The position numbers and the translations under genes are program-made. This document shows, in pieces, positions 14,365 to 22,450 of a stretch of DNA of 39,570 nucleotides. The notes below the pieces were generated by a model. That model was not told where the DNA came from. It saw nothing but the letters and a program-made list of their open reading frames with translations, and did not search any database. Location: NCBI GenBank assembly GCA_910586725.1, contig CAJUJL010000026.1, positions 1 to 39,570 of the forward strand. Reading direction: 5' to 3'. Source of the DNA: an uncultured Lachnospiraceae bacterium. GTDB taxonomy: Bacteria > Bacillota > Clostridia > Lachnospirales > Lachnospiraceae. Position 1 is the stretch's first letter. The number at the start of each line of letters is the position of its first letter.

Positions 14365-14390
14365 TATATTATTGAAATATATTATTGAAA
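14365..14390. repeat. Perfect 13-bp tandem duplication across a stop codon
   Basis: TATATTATTGAAA occurs twice in direct succession (14365-14377 and 14378-14390). The right copy covers the last codons and TAA of the PBP gene (stop at 14384-14382) and the left copy repeats the stop downstream. It looks like a replication-slippage duplication. Confidence 0.85.
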
Positions 14391-15845
14391 ATACGCATCA
14401 AAAACCTGTTTTGCGGCCGGAACCGCGTAAGCGCTTCCGTTTCCCGCTTTTTCCACAATAACGGAAATGGCTATGTCTTCTTTATCGTCTCTGTGCGCAT
14501 ATCCTGTAAACCAGGCGTGGCTGTCGCCCTTGTTGGTTCCAAATTCGGCGGATCCGGTCTTTCCATATGCCTGGTAGCTCATGCCGCTTAATTTGGAGGC
14601 TGTTCCGCTGTCTGCAGTTTCTTTCATATAATCCTGCAATATGGCCGCTTCTTCCTCCGTCATCAGATTTCCATATGCGGAAGGGGCATACGTTTTTACC
14701 GTGCCTCCGTCGTGGTTTTCCGTAAAGTCAATGACATGGGGCTTCATCAGCACGCCGTTGTTTGCAACCGCGCTGGTAATCATCAGCATATGCAGCGGCG
14801 TCACCAGTGTTTTTCCCTGGCCGATGGAAGTTTCCATGATTTCACTGGTCGATGATTTCCCGTTTAATACAAAACTGCTTTTTGATGTGTCCAGTTTTTC
14901 AACCGGAAGATTTTGATTGAACAATAACTGCTTGCAGGTATCCGCAAAATGATCTCCGTTCAAAGACAATCCGATATTTGCGAAAGATGTATTGCAGGAT
15001 TTTACAAAAGAACGCCTCAAATCTACACCGCCATGCACTTCTCCGCTATAACAGCTTAACTTGCTGCTGTCTTTTTGAATGCTTCCGCTGCAATGGTAAT
15101 TGTAATCCGCATAACCCGACGGGTTTTCCCGGATAAATTCAAGGGCCGTTACAATCTTAAATGTGGAACCGGGCGGATACAATCCGGAAGACGCGCGGTT
15201 TAATAACAGCGATTCCTCATTTTCATCCGCCACAATCCGATCCCAGTCCGCGTCAATCGTGTTGGGGTCAAAATCCGGTTTGGACACCATGGCAAGTATT
15301 CTGCCTGTAGACGGCTCCATTACAACAATGGCCCCCTGATAAGAGCCAAGCGCCTGATACGCCGCATGCTGCAACGTGTAATCCAGCGTCGTCACAACAT
15401 TGTCTCCGATGCTTTTTTCTTCCGTCACTTTATTGACCGTCTTTTCCAGAAAAAAAGCATTCGAACGCAGCAAATTAAAATTTGCCCAGGATTCCACTCC
15501 GGAACGGCCGTGCGCCTTGGACGAATATCCGATGATATGAGAAAATAAATTTCCATATGGATAAACGCGCGTTTCTTCTCCCTGTTCATTCAATTTTGTC
15601 TCCGCCAGCGCTTCTCCCTGCGCAGATAAAATTTTGCCACGAACAACGGATTTTTCAAAATTTTCCTGTCTGGTATTATAGGGATTGTTTATGAAATCTT
15701 CGCTTTTTACTACCTGAAAATAAGCAAAATATCCCATCATACACAAAAACAATCCGATAAAACAATACGTGATGACCGCAAATTCCCGGTTATTGACAGA
15801 CGGATTACTTTTCTTTGGGGTTGTTTTTTGCGGTTTTATATCCAT
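14382..15845 (-). CDS. Class B penicillin-binding protein (peptidoglycan transpeptidase)
   Basis: 487 residues. An N-terminal membrane helix (~23-46) precedes a short dimerisation region and a C-terminal transpeptidase domain with all three active-site motifs: STFK (227-230, nucleophile Ser227), SCN (283-285) and KTG (429-431). It crosslinks peptidoglycan outside the membrane and is a beta-lactam target. The short non-catalytic part resembles the PbpA type that partners RodA/FtsW-like polymerases. Consistent with that, its start overlaps the SEDS gene by 41 nt, implying coupled translation and a working pair. AGGGAAAG precedes the ATG. Whether it serves elongation, division or spore cortex cannot be decided here. 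Confidence 0.95.
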   Translation of the reverse strand: MDIKPQKTTPKKSNPSVNNREFAVITYCFIGLFLCMMGYFAYFQVVKSEDFINNPYNTRQENFEKSVVRGKILSAQGEALAETKLNEQGEETRVYPYGNLFSHIIGYSSKAHGRSGVESWANFNLLRSNAFFLEKTVNKVTEEKSIGDNVVTTLDYTLQHAAYQALGSYQGAIVVMEPSTGRILAMVSKPDFDPNTIDADWDRIVADENEESLLLNRASSGLYPPGSTFKIVTALEFIRENPSGYADYNYHCSGSIQKDSSKLSCYSGEVHGGVDLRRSFVKSCNTSFANIGLSLNGDHFADTCKQLLFNQNLPVEKLDTSKSSFVLNGKSSTSEIMETSIGQGKTLVTPLHMLMITSAVANNGVLMKPHVIDFTENHDGGTVKTYAPSAYGNLMTEEEAAILQDYMKETADSGTASKLSGMSYQAYGKTGSAEFGTNKGDSHAWFTGYAHRDDKEDIAISVIVEKAGNGSAYAVPAAKQVFDAYFQ

Positions 15846-17154
15846 GTTCTTTCCCTTCTCTTTCTCTTAAAATATAAAATCCCTGAATAATTGCAAAAAT
15901 AATGATTGTGCTCAAAAGGGAGCTGCCGCCGTAACTGACAAGCGGAAGCGTCACGCCTGTAGACGGAATAAATTTTATGACGCCTCCAATCGTCAGAAAT
16001 ACCTGAAATCCGTATGTTGTTCCCAGCCCTAAAGCCACCAGCTTATAAAAACGGTCCTTTAACTGCATGGCAATGTTTAAAAACATCAAAAAACAACTCA
16101 TGCAGACCATAATCAGGCAAAGCGCAAAAATACCGCCCAGCTCTTCGGAAATCGCAGAGAACACGACATCCTGCTCCACTTTTGGGATTTTTTCCGGCAT
16201 CCCCTGGTTTAGGCCTGTCCCAAACCACCCTCCGGTTCCGATTGCGAAAAGAGACTGGCAAATCTGATACCCTTCTTTCTCAATCACGCTAAGCGGGTCC
16301 TGCCAGGCCACAACCCGCACCCGCACATGGGAAAACAACCGATACGCAATCATGGCCGCGACACAGCCGCTGCCCAGTCCGCCGATGAAATAAAACGGAT
16401 TTCCCGTGGCCACATAGAGCATAACCAGATACACAACGAAAAAAATCAACGCGCCTCCCAGATCTTTGGAAACGACCAGAATGATTACGTGAGCTGCCGC
16501 CACTGCCGTTGTGATGGCAACCTGTTTGAAGCCCCTCTTCTGGTACAGCATGCCCGCCACAAAAAATACAAAGATAATCTTGACAAATTCCGACGGCTGA
16601 ATCGTAACTCCTGCAATTGAAAAAGATATTTTCGCACCGTAACTGGCCGCCCCAATCGCTGCCACGACAGCCAAAGCCAAAAGGCCCGCTCCCGCATATA
16701 ACCAGGTGAGTTTTCGAATAAAAGATATTTTCTGAATCAAAAACGGGATTCCAAGCGCAAGAATCATAGAACCGACGGCAATGGTAAACTGTTTGATCGA
16801 TTTTTCATAAGAAAGTCTGCTGATAATCATAAATCCAATCGCCATCAGCATACACATATTGTTCACCAGAAGCTGCGCCGACTTTTCATAAAGGAGCTTG
16901 TAACTGCTGATTACGATTATAAAAAACACTGCCTGCGCTCCATAAAATATAAAGATTTTCGGATTTTCCGTCTGGTCAAACAAAACCATATATCCGTTTA
17001 AATGCAGCAAAAACAGCAGCAGAATCTGACGGCGGAAAATGGTATTCTGATGTTCTTTCGTCTTTCTTTTAAAGACGGAAAAGCACTCCCATGTATACAG
17101 TGCAAAAAATATAATCATAAGATATTTGGATGCTTCACAAAATATACTGCTCAT
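15805..17154 (-). CDS. SEDS-family peptidoglycan glycosyltransferase (FtsW/RodA/SpoVE type)
   Basis: 449 residues with about ten to twelve membrane helices. The polymerase of lipid II into glycan strands, acting with the class B PBP encoded next. Family marks are QPSEFVKIIFVFFVAGML (~residues 185-203), VSKDLGGALIFFVVYLVMLY, the extracellular AISEELGG loop (~330-340) and the C-terminal FIPSTGVTLPLVSYGGSS (~388-405). The two extra N-terminal helices with a KRKTKEH loop are typical of this RodA-like subgroup. GAGGGA precedes the ATG, 8 nt after the U32 gene stop. It cannot be assigned to a particular growth mode from sequence alone. Confidence 0.93.
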   Translation of the reverse strand: MSSIFCEASKYLMIIFFALYTWECFSVFKRKTKEHQNTIFRRQILLLFLLHLNGYMVLFDQTENPKIFIFYGAQAVFFIIVISSYKLLYEKSAQLLVNNMCMLMAIGFMIISRLSYEKSIKQFTIAVGSMILALGIPFLIQKISFIRKLTWLYAGAGLLALAVVAAIGAASYGAKISFSIAGVTIQPSEFVKIIFVFFVAGMLYQKRGFKQVAITTAVAAAHVIILVVSKDLGGALIFFVVYLVMLYVATGNPFYFIGGLGSGCVAAMIAYRLFSHVRVRVVAWQDPLSVIEKEGYQICQSLFAIGTGGWFGTGLNQGMPEKIPKVEQDVVFSAISEELGGIFALCLIMVCMSCFLMFLNIAMQLKDRFYKLVALGLGTTYGFQVFLTIGGVIKFIPSTGVTLPLVSYGGSSLLSTIIIFAIIQGFYILREREGKEHGYKTAKNNPKEK

Positions 17155-17162
17155 AAATCCCT

Positions 17163-19328
17163 CTATTCTACGCCTCTTTTATAATGTCCAAACGTGTATT
17201 CCCCTTCCGGAGGCAGTTGTTGTTCATACCTGTTTAAAATTGCAAGCGTCTGTTCTTTCGATTCTATCGTAAAGGAAAACCGAAAACTGCCGATACCATA
17301 AGAGCGCAATGCATCTGTTTCAGAAAAGAGGCAAAGCGGCCTTGAATTATATATGATATTATAACATTCCATACAATATCTTTTCACCGGAAAAGAAACG
17401 CTGTACCGGTCTTTTAAAGAAAGTATGCCGTTTTGTATGTCGTTTTTTTTGTTACAGCGGCTGAAATTTCCATATACGCACTGCGCGCTTGTCATAAGCG
17501 GCAGATACCCGTAAATGAGCATTTCGCTGCCGCTGTTTTTGCGGCGCCGGATTTCATTTTTGTTCAACTCAACCGGAATCGTATCTTTTTCAATGCCATA
17601 TGCCTCAAACGCCCGTCTCGCTTCATTTGACCAGGTATATAAATTATGGTCTGTGCGTATCCGCCTGGAATCTATGCCCTGCTTCAACAGAAACGCCAGC
17701 GCTTCATAACTTTTTGCCAAAAATCCGTCTGCCTGTATTTTGTGTAATATAGATTCATAAAATACCACTGCGCGTTCCCGAAACACCGAAGGCAATATGT
17801 AATAAATCTGCTTTCCATTGCCGCGGGCTTTTTTCATAAGATCATTCATTTTCGGCAGAATATCATCCCGCGAAAAAGCCGCGCTGTCAATATAAACAAG
17901 TGAAATCAAAGGACTTTGCATGCAAATATCCGCCTGTTCCTCTGTTTCCACAGAAGCGGAAAGAAAAACTGCTTCCTTCGAAACTATATAATTCTCCGGA
18001 TCTGTTTTCACATGTTTTAACTGCCCGTCCGCGGTTCTTTGAAAAGGAGCCAGATACGCTTCTTCCAAATCGTGCAGCGTTCTGCGCCGCAATTCATTCA
18101 GTGAGGTCACAGAAAGAAACAGCCCGGGATCGGATTCTATCTCAAGTTTGGAAAATACGAATGGGGTATTTCCTGTTTTTGTAAGCTTTTGGCGCAAAAC
18201 TTCTTCCGTAAGCGGCTGTTTTTGCGCCGTCTGCGGTATCTCGCCGCGGGCTGTCACCATGCAGCTTCCAATAGCTGCCGTAAATTCTATCGGCAGATCT
18301 TTTCGCATCTTGAAGCTTCCGTGGACAGGCATTCTCAATTCAGAATTGAAAGGCTCCGGATGCAGATCTGCTTTTTTATGGCCGGAACCCGAAAAAGCAA
18401 TCATATCCGGACCGTTTCGCTTTTCACCATAACCTTCTGTAAAGCCGCTGCGGTTACCAAGATCAAATAATTTTTTCTTATCCTGCTCCGATACGAGATA
18501 CTCTTTTTCACCGTAGTTTACATATCGGTCCAGATACCTGCGATATATGGAGACTACCCCACCGGCATATGCCGTTTGTTTCATTCTCCCTTCAATCTTA
18601 AAAGACGAAACGCCGCTTTTCGCCATGTTCGGTATCTGTTCGATCATACACAAATCTTTGGGGCTTAACGGGAAATTTTGATGCCGGCCGTTTAATAAGG
18701 TTCTATTTGCATCGGATACGTCATAAGGCAGTCTGCAGGGCTGTGCACAGCGTCCCCGATTTCCGCTTCTGCCGCCCAGAATGCTGGAAAACAAACACTG
18801 TCCGGAATAGCAATAGCAAAGAGCTCCATGCACAAAACATTCCAGTTCCGCATGAACGGCCCGATGAATGTTTGCGATCTCCGCAAAGGATAATTCTCTT
18901 GCCAGGACAAGGCGTTTAGCTCCGGCTTCCTCCAGAAACTTCGCGCCTTGCTCTCCCACCACAGTCATCTGCGTACTGGCGTGGATCGGCAGATCCTTGA
19001 AATTTCTGCGTATCCAGCGCATGACGCCAAAATCCTGGACAATTACGGCGTCTAACCCCGCTTCATAATAAGGAAGCAAAAATTCATACAATTGTTCTTC
19101 CAGTTCTTTTTCTTTTAAAAGCGTATTAACCGTCATAAACATCTTCCTGTTGTGAAAGTGTCCCAGATCAATCACAGACAATACTTCTTCCTTTTTGAAA
19201 TTTCCGGCATACGCCCTTGCGCCAAAATGCTCTCCCCCAAAATAAACCGCGTCTGCTCCTGCAGAAATCACGGCTTTGGCTGTCTCGAGATTTCCGGCCG
19301 GAGCCAGAAGCTCTAATTTTTGCACCAT
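17163..19328 (-). CDS. Peptidase U32 family protein (collagenase-like, large form)
   Basis: 721 residues. An N-terminal TIM-barrel-like U32 domain (LELLAPAGNLETAKAVISAGADAVYFGG at 5-32) carries the family signature ELECFVHGALCYCYSGQCLFSS (~161-182) and CAQPC (~193-197). The C-terminal half (~380-700) corresponds to the DUF3656/collagenase extension. Several relatives (RlhA, TrhP, UbiU/V) are iron-sulfur RNA or quinone hydroxylation proteins, and the clustered cysteines fit metal binding, so actual protease activity is doubtful. TATAGGAG precedes the ATG. It lies between zapA and the SEDS/PBP pair on the same strand. An RNA-modification role is an inference from the family. Confidence 0.9.
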   Translation of the reverse strand: MVQKLELLAPAGNLETAKAVISAGADAVYFGGEHFGARAYAGNFKKEEVLSVIDLGHFHNRKMFMTVNTLLKEKELEEQLYEFLLPYYEAGLDAVIVQDFGVMRWIRRNFKDLPIHASTQMTVVGEQGAKFLEEAGAKRLVLARELSFAEIANIHRAVHAELECFVHGALCYCYSGQCLFSSILGGRSGNRGRCAQPCRLPYDVSDANRTLLNGRHQNFPLSPKDLCMIEQIPNMAKSGVSSFKIEGRMKQTAYAGGVVSIYRRYLDRYVNYGEKEYLVSEQDKKKLFDLGNRSGFTEGYGEKRNGPDMIAFSGSGHKKADLHPEPFNSELRMPVHGSFKMRKDLPIEFTAAIGSCMVTARGEIPQTAQKQPLTEEVLRQKLTKTGNTPFVFSKLEIESDPGLFLSVTSLNELRRRTLHDLEEAYLAPFQRTADGQLKHVKTDPENYIVSKEAVFLSASVETEEQADICMQSPLISLVYIDSAAFSRDDILPKMNDLMKKARGNGKQIYYILPSVFRERAVVFYESILHKIQADGFLAKSYEALAFLLKQGIDSRRIRTDHNLYTWSNEARRAFEAYGIEKDTIPVELNKNEIRRRKNSGSEMLIYGYLPLMTSAQCVYGNFSRCNKKNDIQNGILSLKDRYSVSFPVKRYCMECYNIIYNSRPLCLFSETDALRSYGIGSFRFSFTIESKEQTLAILNRYEQQLPPEGEYTFGHYKRGVE

Positions 19329-19350
19329 AGTGATCTCCTATAAGGTAAAT

Positions 19351-19372
19351 GGGGGACGAAAATTCGTCCCCC
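19351..19372. repeat. Near-perfect palindrome between zapA and the U32 gene
   Basis: GGGGGACGAA and TTCGTCCCCC are exact complements around a 2-nt AA centre. On the minus strand the structure begins at the zapA TAG and is followed by ATTTACC, without a proper T run. It could be a weak terminator, an mRNA 3' stabiliser or a protein-binding palindrome. Confidence 0.7.
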
Positions 19373-19890
19373 TATTTCTTTTTCGATTTTTTTGGATCCA
19401 TTCCGGATATATTTTCGGGTGTAACTTCTTTGGCCCCGCTTTTGTGATCCGCAGAAGCCTTTTCCTGATCCTCTTCTATTCTTCCAAGCAGCGCGTCTTC
19501 CAACGCCGCTTCTAATTTCGTCTTCTGCAAAACAAGCTCTTTATTCTGCAATTCCATTTCTTTTATGGTTTTCTCATTTGTCTCTGTCTTGATTTGTTCG
19601 GAAATCAATTCATGCTTTAAATCGTAGATTTCTTTTTCTTTGATTTCCAAATCCTGTTCCAGCTTTTCCACTTTATCTCTTGCTTTAAAATAATCATCCG
19701 CAATATTCAGCTCAACCAAAACAGCTTTCATGTCTGTCGGAAAACGGCGGATTTCTTCCATATCGTTAAATTCATTTATCTTATTGTTGATATATGCCGC
19801 TACACGCTGTAAGTACTCTTCCCCTTCGTATCCGCTCAGTGTATACATCTTACCGCCAATAATTACCTCTGCACTGGATTTCGATGACAT
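19372..19890 (-). CDS. zapA: Cell division protein ZapA with long coiled-coil tail
   Basis: Promotes bundling of FtsZ filaments at the division site. 172 residues: an N-terminal ZapA domain (EVIIGGKMYTLSGYEGEEYLQRVAAYINNKI, ~8-38) followed by a long heptad-rich coiled coil (~60-135, VEKLEQDLEIKEKEIYDLKHEL onward) and a lysine-rich tail. Classic ZapA is about 85-110 residues, so the extended coiled coil is a feature of this clostridial form. GGGAGG precedes the ATG. A vegetative promoter overlaps the end of ruvB, so it can be made independently of the miaB-ruvB unit. A palindrome follows the stop directly. Confidence 0.92.
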   Translation of the reverse strand: MSSKSSAEVIIGGKMYTLSGYEGEEYLQRVAAYINNKINEFNDMEEIRRFPTDMKAVLVELNIADDYFKARDKVEKLEQDLEIKEKEIYDLKHELISEQIKTETNEKTIKEMELQNKELVLQKTKLEAALEDALLGRIEEDQEKASADHKSGAKEVTPENISGMDPKKSKKK

Positions 19891-19922
19891 ACCTTTTCCT
19901 CCCTAGTTTACATATACATACA

Positions 19923-19951
19923 ATTATACTGATAATTTTCCTATCTTGCAA
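19923..19951 (-). promoter_or_regulatory. Sigma-A-like promoter for zapA, overlapping the ruvB stop
   Basis: Minus strand: TTGCAA (19951-19946), 17-bp spacer, TATAAT (19928-19923). The -35 box is inside the last ruvB codons (stop at 19943-19941). No terminator separates ruvB from zapA, so read-through is also likely. Confidence 0.75.
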
Positions 19952-20933
19952 GCCCGAAATGCGTAAATGCCAAATCTGTCGCCACTCTCCCTTTGGGCGT
20001 ACGGTTGATAAATCCGTTTTTGACCAGAAACGGTTCGTAGACGTCTTCAATTGTGCCCGCGTCTTCTCCGATTGCGGCCGCAAGCGTATCCAGTCCTACC
20101 GGACCTCCGGAAAATTTCTCCATAATCGTAAGAAGGATATTCCTGTCGTTTATATCCAGCCCATATTTATCCACTTCCAATAAATCCAATGCAAACGACG
20201 CTACTTCCCCTGTGATATGCCCGTTGTATTTTACCTGCGCAAAATCCCGAACCCGCTTCAAAAACCGATTTGCGATTCTGGGCGTTCCCCTGCTGCGTCT
20301 GGCCAGTTCAAAAGCTCCTTCTTCATCAATCGTAACTTCCAATGTCCTGGCCGAGTGCATAAGAATCGTTTTTAATTCTTCCGTTGTGTAAAATTCCAGA
20401 TGATGCACCACGCCAAAACGGTCTCTTAACGGCGCCGACAAAAGCCCGGCCCTTGTCGTGGCTCCCACAAGCGTAAATTTCGGCAGATCCAGACGAATGG
20501 AGCGCGCTGTCGCGCCTTTTCCAATCATAATATCAATCACATAATCTTCCATAGCAGGATATAACACTTCTTCCACCTGGCGGTTCAACCGGTGGATTTC
20601 ATCTACAAACAACAGATCTCCTTCATGAAGATTGCTTAAGATCGCCGCCATTTCCCCAGGTTTGCCGATTGCAGGACCGCTGGTGACTTTCATATGCGTT
20701 CCCATCTCATTTGCAATAATCCCGGCTAAGGTAGTCTTCCCAAGGCCCGGCGGGCCAAAAAAAAGCACATGGTCCAGCGTCTCGCCTCGCAGCTTTGCCG
20801 CTTCTATATATATTTTCAAATTCTGCTTTGTCTTTTTCTGCCCGATATAATCATGCAGCGTCTGAGGCCGCAGACTTTTTTCTATTTTTAAATCTTCTTC
20901 CTGTATTTGCGTGGATATTACGCGTTCTTCCAT
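19941..20933 (-). CDS. ruvB: Holliday junction branch migration ATPase RuvB
   Basis: A hexameric AAA+ motor that, with RuvA, drives branch migration of Holliday junctions during recombination repair. 330 residues, the normal size. Motifs: SLRPQTLHDYIGQ at the N-terminus, Walker A GPPGLGKTT (~60-68), Walker B LLFVDEIHRLNR (~107-118), sensor GATTRAGLLSAPLRDRFG (~155-172) and the C-terminal winged helix ending INRTPKGRVATDLAFTHFG. The ATG follows GGAG and lies 10 nt after ruvA, so the two are co-translated. Confidence 0.98.
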   Translation of the reverse strand: MEERVISTQIQEEDLKIEKSLRPQTLHDYIGQKKTKQNLKIYIEAAKLRGETLDHVLFFGPPGLGKTTLAGIIANEMGTHMKVTSGPAIGKPGEMAAILSNLHEGDLLFVDEIHRLNRQVEEVLYPAMEDYVIDIMIGKGATARSIRLDLPKFTLVGATTRAGLLSAPLRDRFGVVHHLEFYTTEELKTILMHSARTLEVTIDEEGAFELARRSRGTPRIANRFLKRVRDFAQVKYNGHITGEVASFALDLLEVDKYGLDINDRNILLTIMEKFSGGPVGLDTLAAAIGEDAGTIEDVYEPFLVKNGFINRTPKGRVATDLAFTHFGLAR

Positions 20934-20943
20934 GATAAGCTCC

Positions 20944-21555
20944 TTATAAAAATGCCATTTGCTTTAACGCCGCCTTTAATACGGTTTCAACATCCATGTC
21001 TTCTGAAATTCCTGCTTTTGCAATCGCTGCCGCTGCCTCTGAAGAAGAATATCCGAGCGCCACAAGAGCCTCAACGGCCTCATGTTTCACGGTCTGAACG
21101 CCGGATAAAGCTTTTGGAGCTTCATTTTGCAGACTTTTCGACAAAACATCCTCCAGATTCAGTTTATCTTTCAGTTCAAGAATAATGCGCTGGGCCGATT
21201 TGGCCCCAATCCCAGGCGCTCTGGCAATTGCCTTTGCGTCTCCCGCAAGCACCGCAAACCGAAGCTCATCCGTTGTAAGCGCCGAAAGGATTCCAAGCGC
21301 TCCCTTGGGGCCGATTCCATTAACCATAAGCAAAAGCCGAAAGAAAGCAAGATCTTCTTTCGCAGGAAAACCAAATAGTGAAACGGCGTCCTCTTTGATC
21401 TGCAAATAAGTATAAACCTTGATTTCTTCTCCAATCGAAGGCAGATAATCCAAAATATTGGCCGGCGTCTGAATCTGGTATCCGATTCCAAAATGATCTA
21501 CTACAATTTTTCCGTCTTCCACTTCCTCTAATGTTCCTTTGATGTACGAATACAT
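20944..21555 (-). CDS. ruvA: Holliday junction DNA-binding subunit RuvA
   Basis: A tetramer that recognises four-way junctions and loads RuvB. 203 residues with three regions: the OB-fold (MYSYIKGTLEEVEDGKIVVDHFGIGYQI), the helix-hairpin-helix pair (LLMVNGIGPKGALGIL at ~78-93 and IARAPGIGAKSAQRIILELKDKL at ~113-135) and a C-terminal UBA-like domain (~155-203, EAVEALVALGYSSSEAAAAI) that contacts RuvB. AAGGAGG precedes the ATG. It lies 9 nt downstream of the Gx transporter gene and just upstream of ruvB. Confidence 0.98.
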   Translation of the reverse strand: MYSYIKGTLEEVEDGKIVVDHFGIGYQIQTPANILDYLPSIGEEIKVYTYLQIKEDAVSLFGFPAKEDLAFFRLLLMVNGIGPKGALGILSALTTDELRFAVLAGDAKAIARAPGIGAKSAQRIILELKDKLNLEDVLSKSLQNEAPKALSGVQTVKHEAVEALVALGYSSSEAAAAIAKAGISEDMDVETVLKAALKQMAFL

Positions 21556-21564
21556 AATACCTCC

Positions 21565-22053
21565 TTAAAAACGGCCCTTTAACCGAAAGATTACCTCCTG
21601 CGCCACATTTCCAATCAAAAAACCTGTGATAAACCCCGATACAAGCAGCACAGGCGCATAATAAAACAGATTGTAATTTTCCACAACGGCGGAAGCAACC
21701 AACAGCTGTCCCAGATTGTGGAAAATTCCTCCTGCCGTACTAACGGAAATCACGTGAAATTTCTGCGTATTTTTTAAAAGAAGCATGACAAAATAACTCA
21801 AAATGCCGCCGCTTAAACTATAAATTATACTGAAAGGATTTCCAAACAAAAATCCGGCAAGCAAAATCCGAAGTATGGATAGCAAAAGCGCTTCCCTGGC
21901 CCCCATGCCGTAAAGCATAACGACTACAATTACGTTGGCAAGCCCAAGCTTTATGCCAGGAACGCCGAAATGAAACGGTATCAATGATTCTATGTAACTG
22001 CAGATCAATGCCAGCGCTAAAAACATTCCAAGATATGCCGTTTTGCGTTTCAT
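21565..22053 (-). CDS. Gx transporter family / heptaprenyl diphosphate synthase component I-like membrane protein
   Basis: 162 residues with about five hydrophobic helices. It matches the Hpre_diP_synt_I/Gx transporter family: SLIPFHFGVPGIKLGLANVIVV (~residues 24-45), LSILRILLAGFLFGNPFSIIYSLSGGILSY (~59-88) and GGIFHNLGQLLVA (~108-120). In many clostridia it is paired with a NusG-domain-II protein, as here (15 nt apart), and lies near isoprenoid or respiratory quinone genes, but the transported substrate is not established. GAAAGGATG precedes the start. The historical heptaprenyl synthase name comes from domain naming and is unlikely to describe an enzymatic role. Confidence 0.88.
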   Translation of the reverse strand: MKRKTAYLGMFLALALICSYIESLIPFHFGVPGIKLGLANVIVVVMLYGMGAREALLLSILRILLAGFLFGNPFSIIYSLSGGILSYFVMLLLKNTQKFHVISVSTAGGIFHNLGQLLVASAVVENYNLFYYAPVLLVSGFITGFLIGNVAQEVIFRLKGRF

Positions 22054-22068
22054 AAAACATCCTTTCTT

Positions 22069-22446
22069 TTACGTTATGGAATCCAGCTCGGCGTCTTCTC
22101 CTCCAATCACTTCTACGACAACCCGGTTGGGAAGGCATACGATCGTCTGTTTCTGCTTGGAGACGGCTCTCTGGCGCACACAGAGCTGATCCGGACAGTC
22201 CGCTTCTGTCATATCCGCTTCTCCATTATGAATCCGTAAAATATTTGTGACTTTTTCACCGATAATAATTTTAACATCCCGATCTTCTTTTAAAGAATAG
22301 GTTCCGTAATGTTGTCCGTCAATTGTCACTTCGGCAACAATCCCCTTTTCTCCTCCAAAGAAATAAAACCATACGGCCCCTACCGCCAAAACAAGAAAAA
22401 TCGTACCAAGTAAAATGCCATCGTTTTTTCCTAATCGTTTTTTCAT
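22069..22446 (-). CDS. NusG domain II-containing membrane-anchored protein
   Basis: 125 residues: an N-terminal membrane helix (~10-30) followed by a NusG domain II fold (PF07009 type), with VTIDGQHYGTYSLKEDRDVKI, ILRIHNGEADMTEADCPDQLCVRQ and IVCLPNRVVVEVIGG. The DCPDQLCV pair of cysteines and the CLPN loop are typical of this exported domain family. It is not a transcription factor, despite the name. It is tightly linked to the Gx transporter gene and starts 4 nt after miaB. The ribosome binding site lies inside the miaB 3' end (GGAGAGG, rather far at 12 nt), suggesting translational coupling. Confidence 0.88.
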   Translation of the reverse strand: MKKRLGKNDGILLGTIFLVLAVGAVWFYFFGGEKGIVAEVTIDGQHYGTYSLKEDRDVKIIIGEKVTNILRIHNGEADMTEADCPDQLCVRQRAVSKQKQTIVCLPNRVVVEVIGGEDAELDSIT

Positions 22447-22450
22447 TTTG

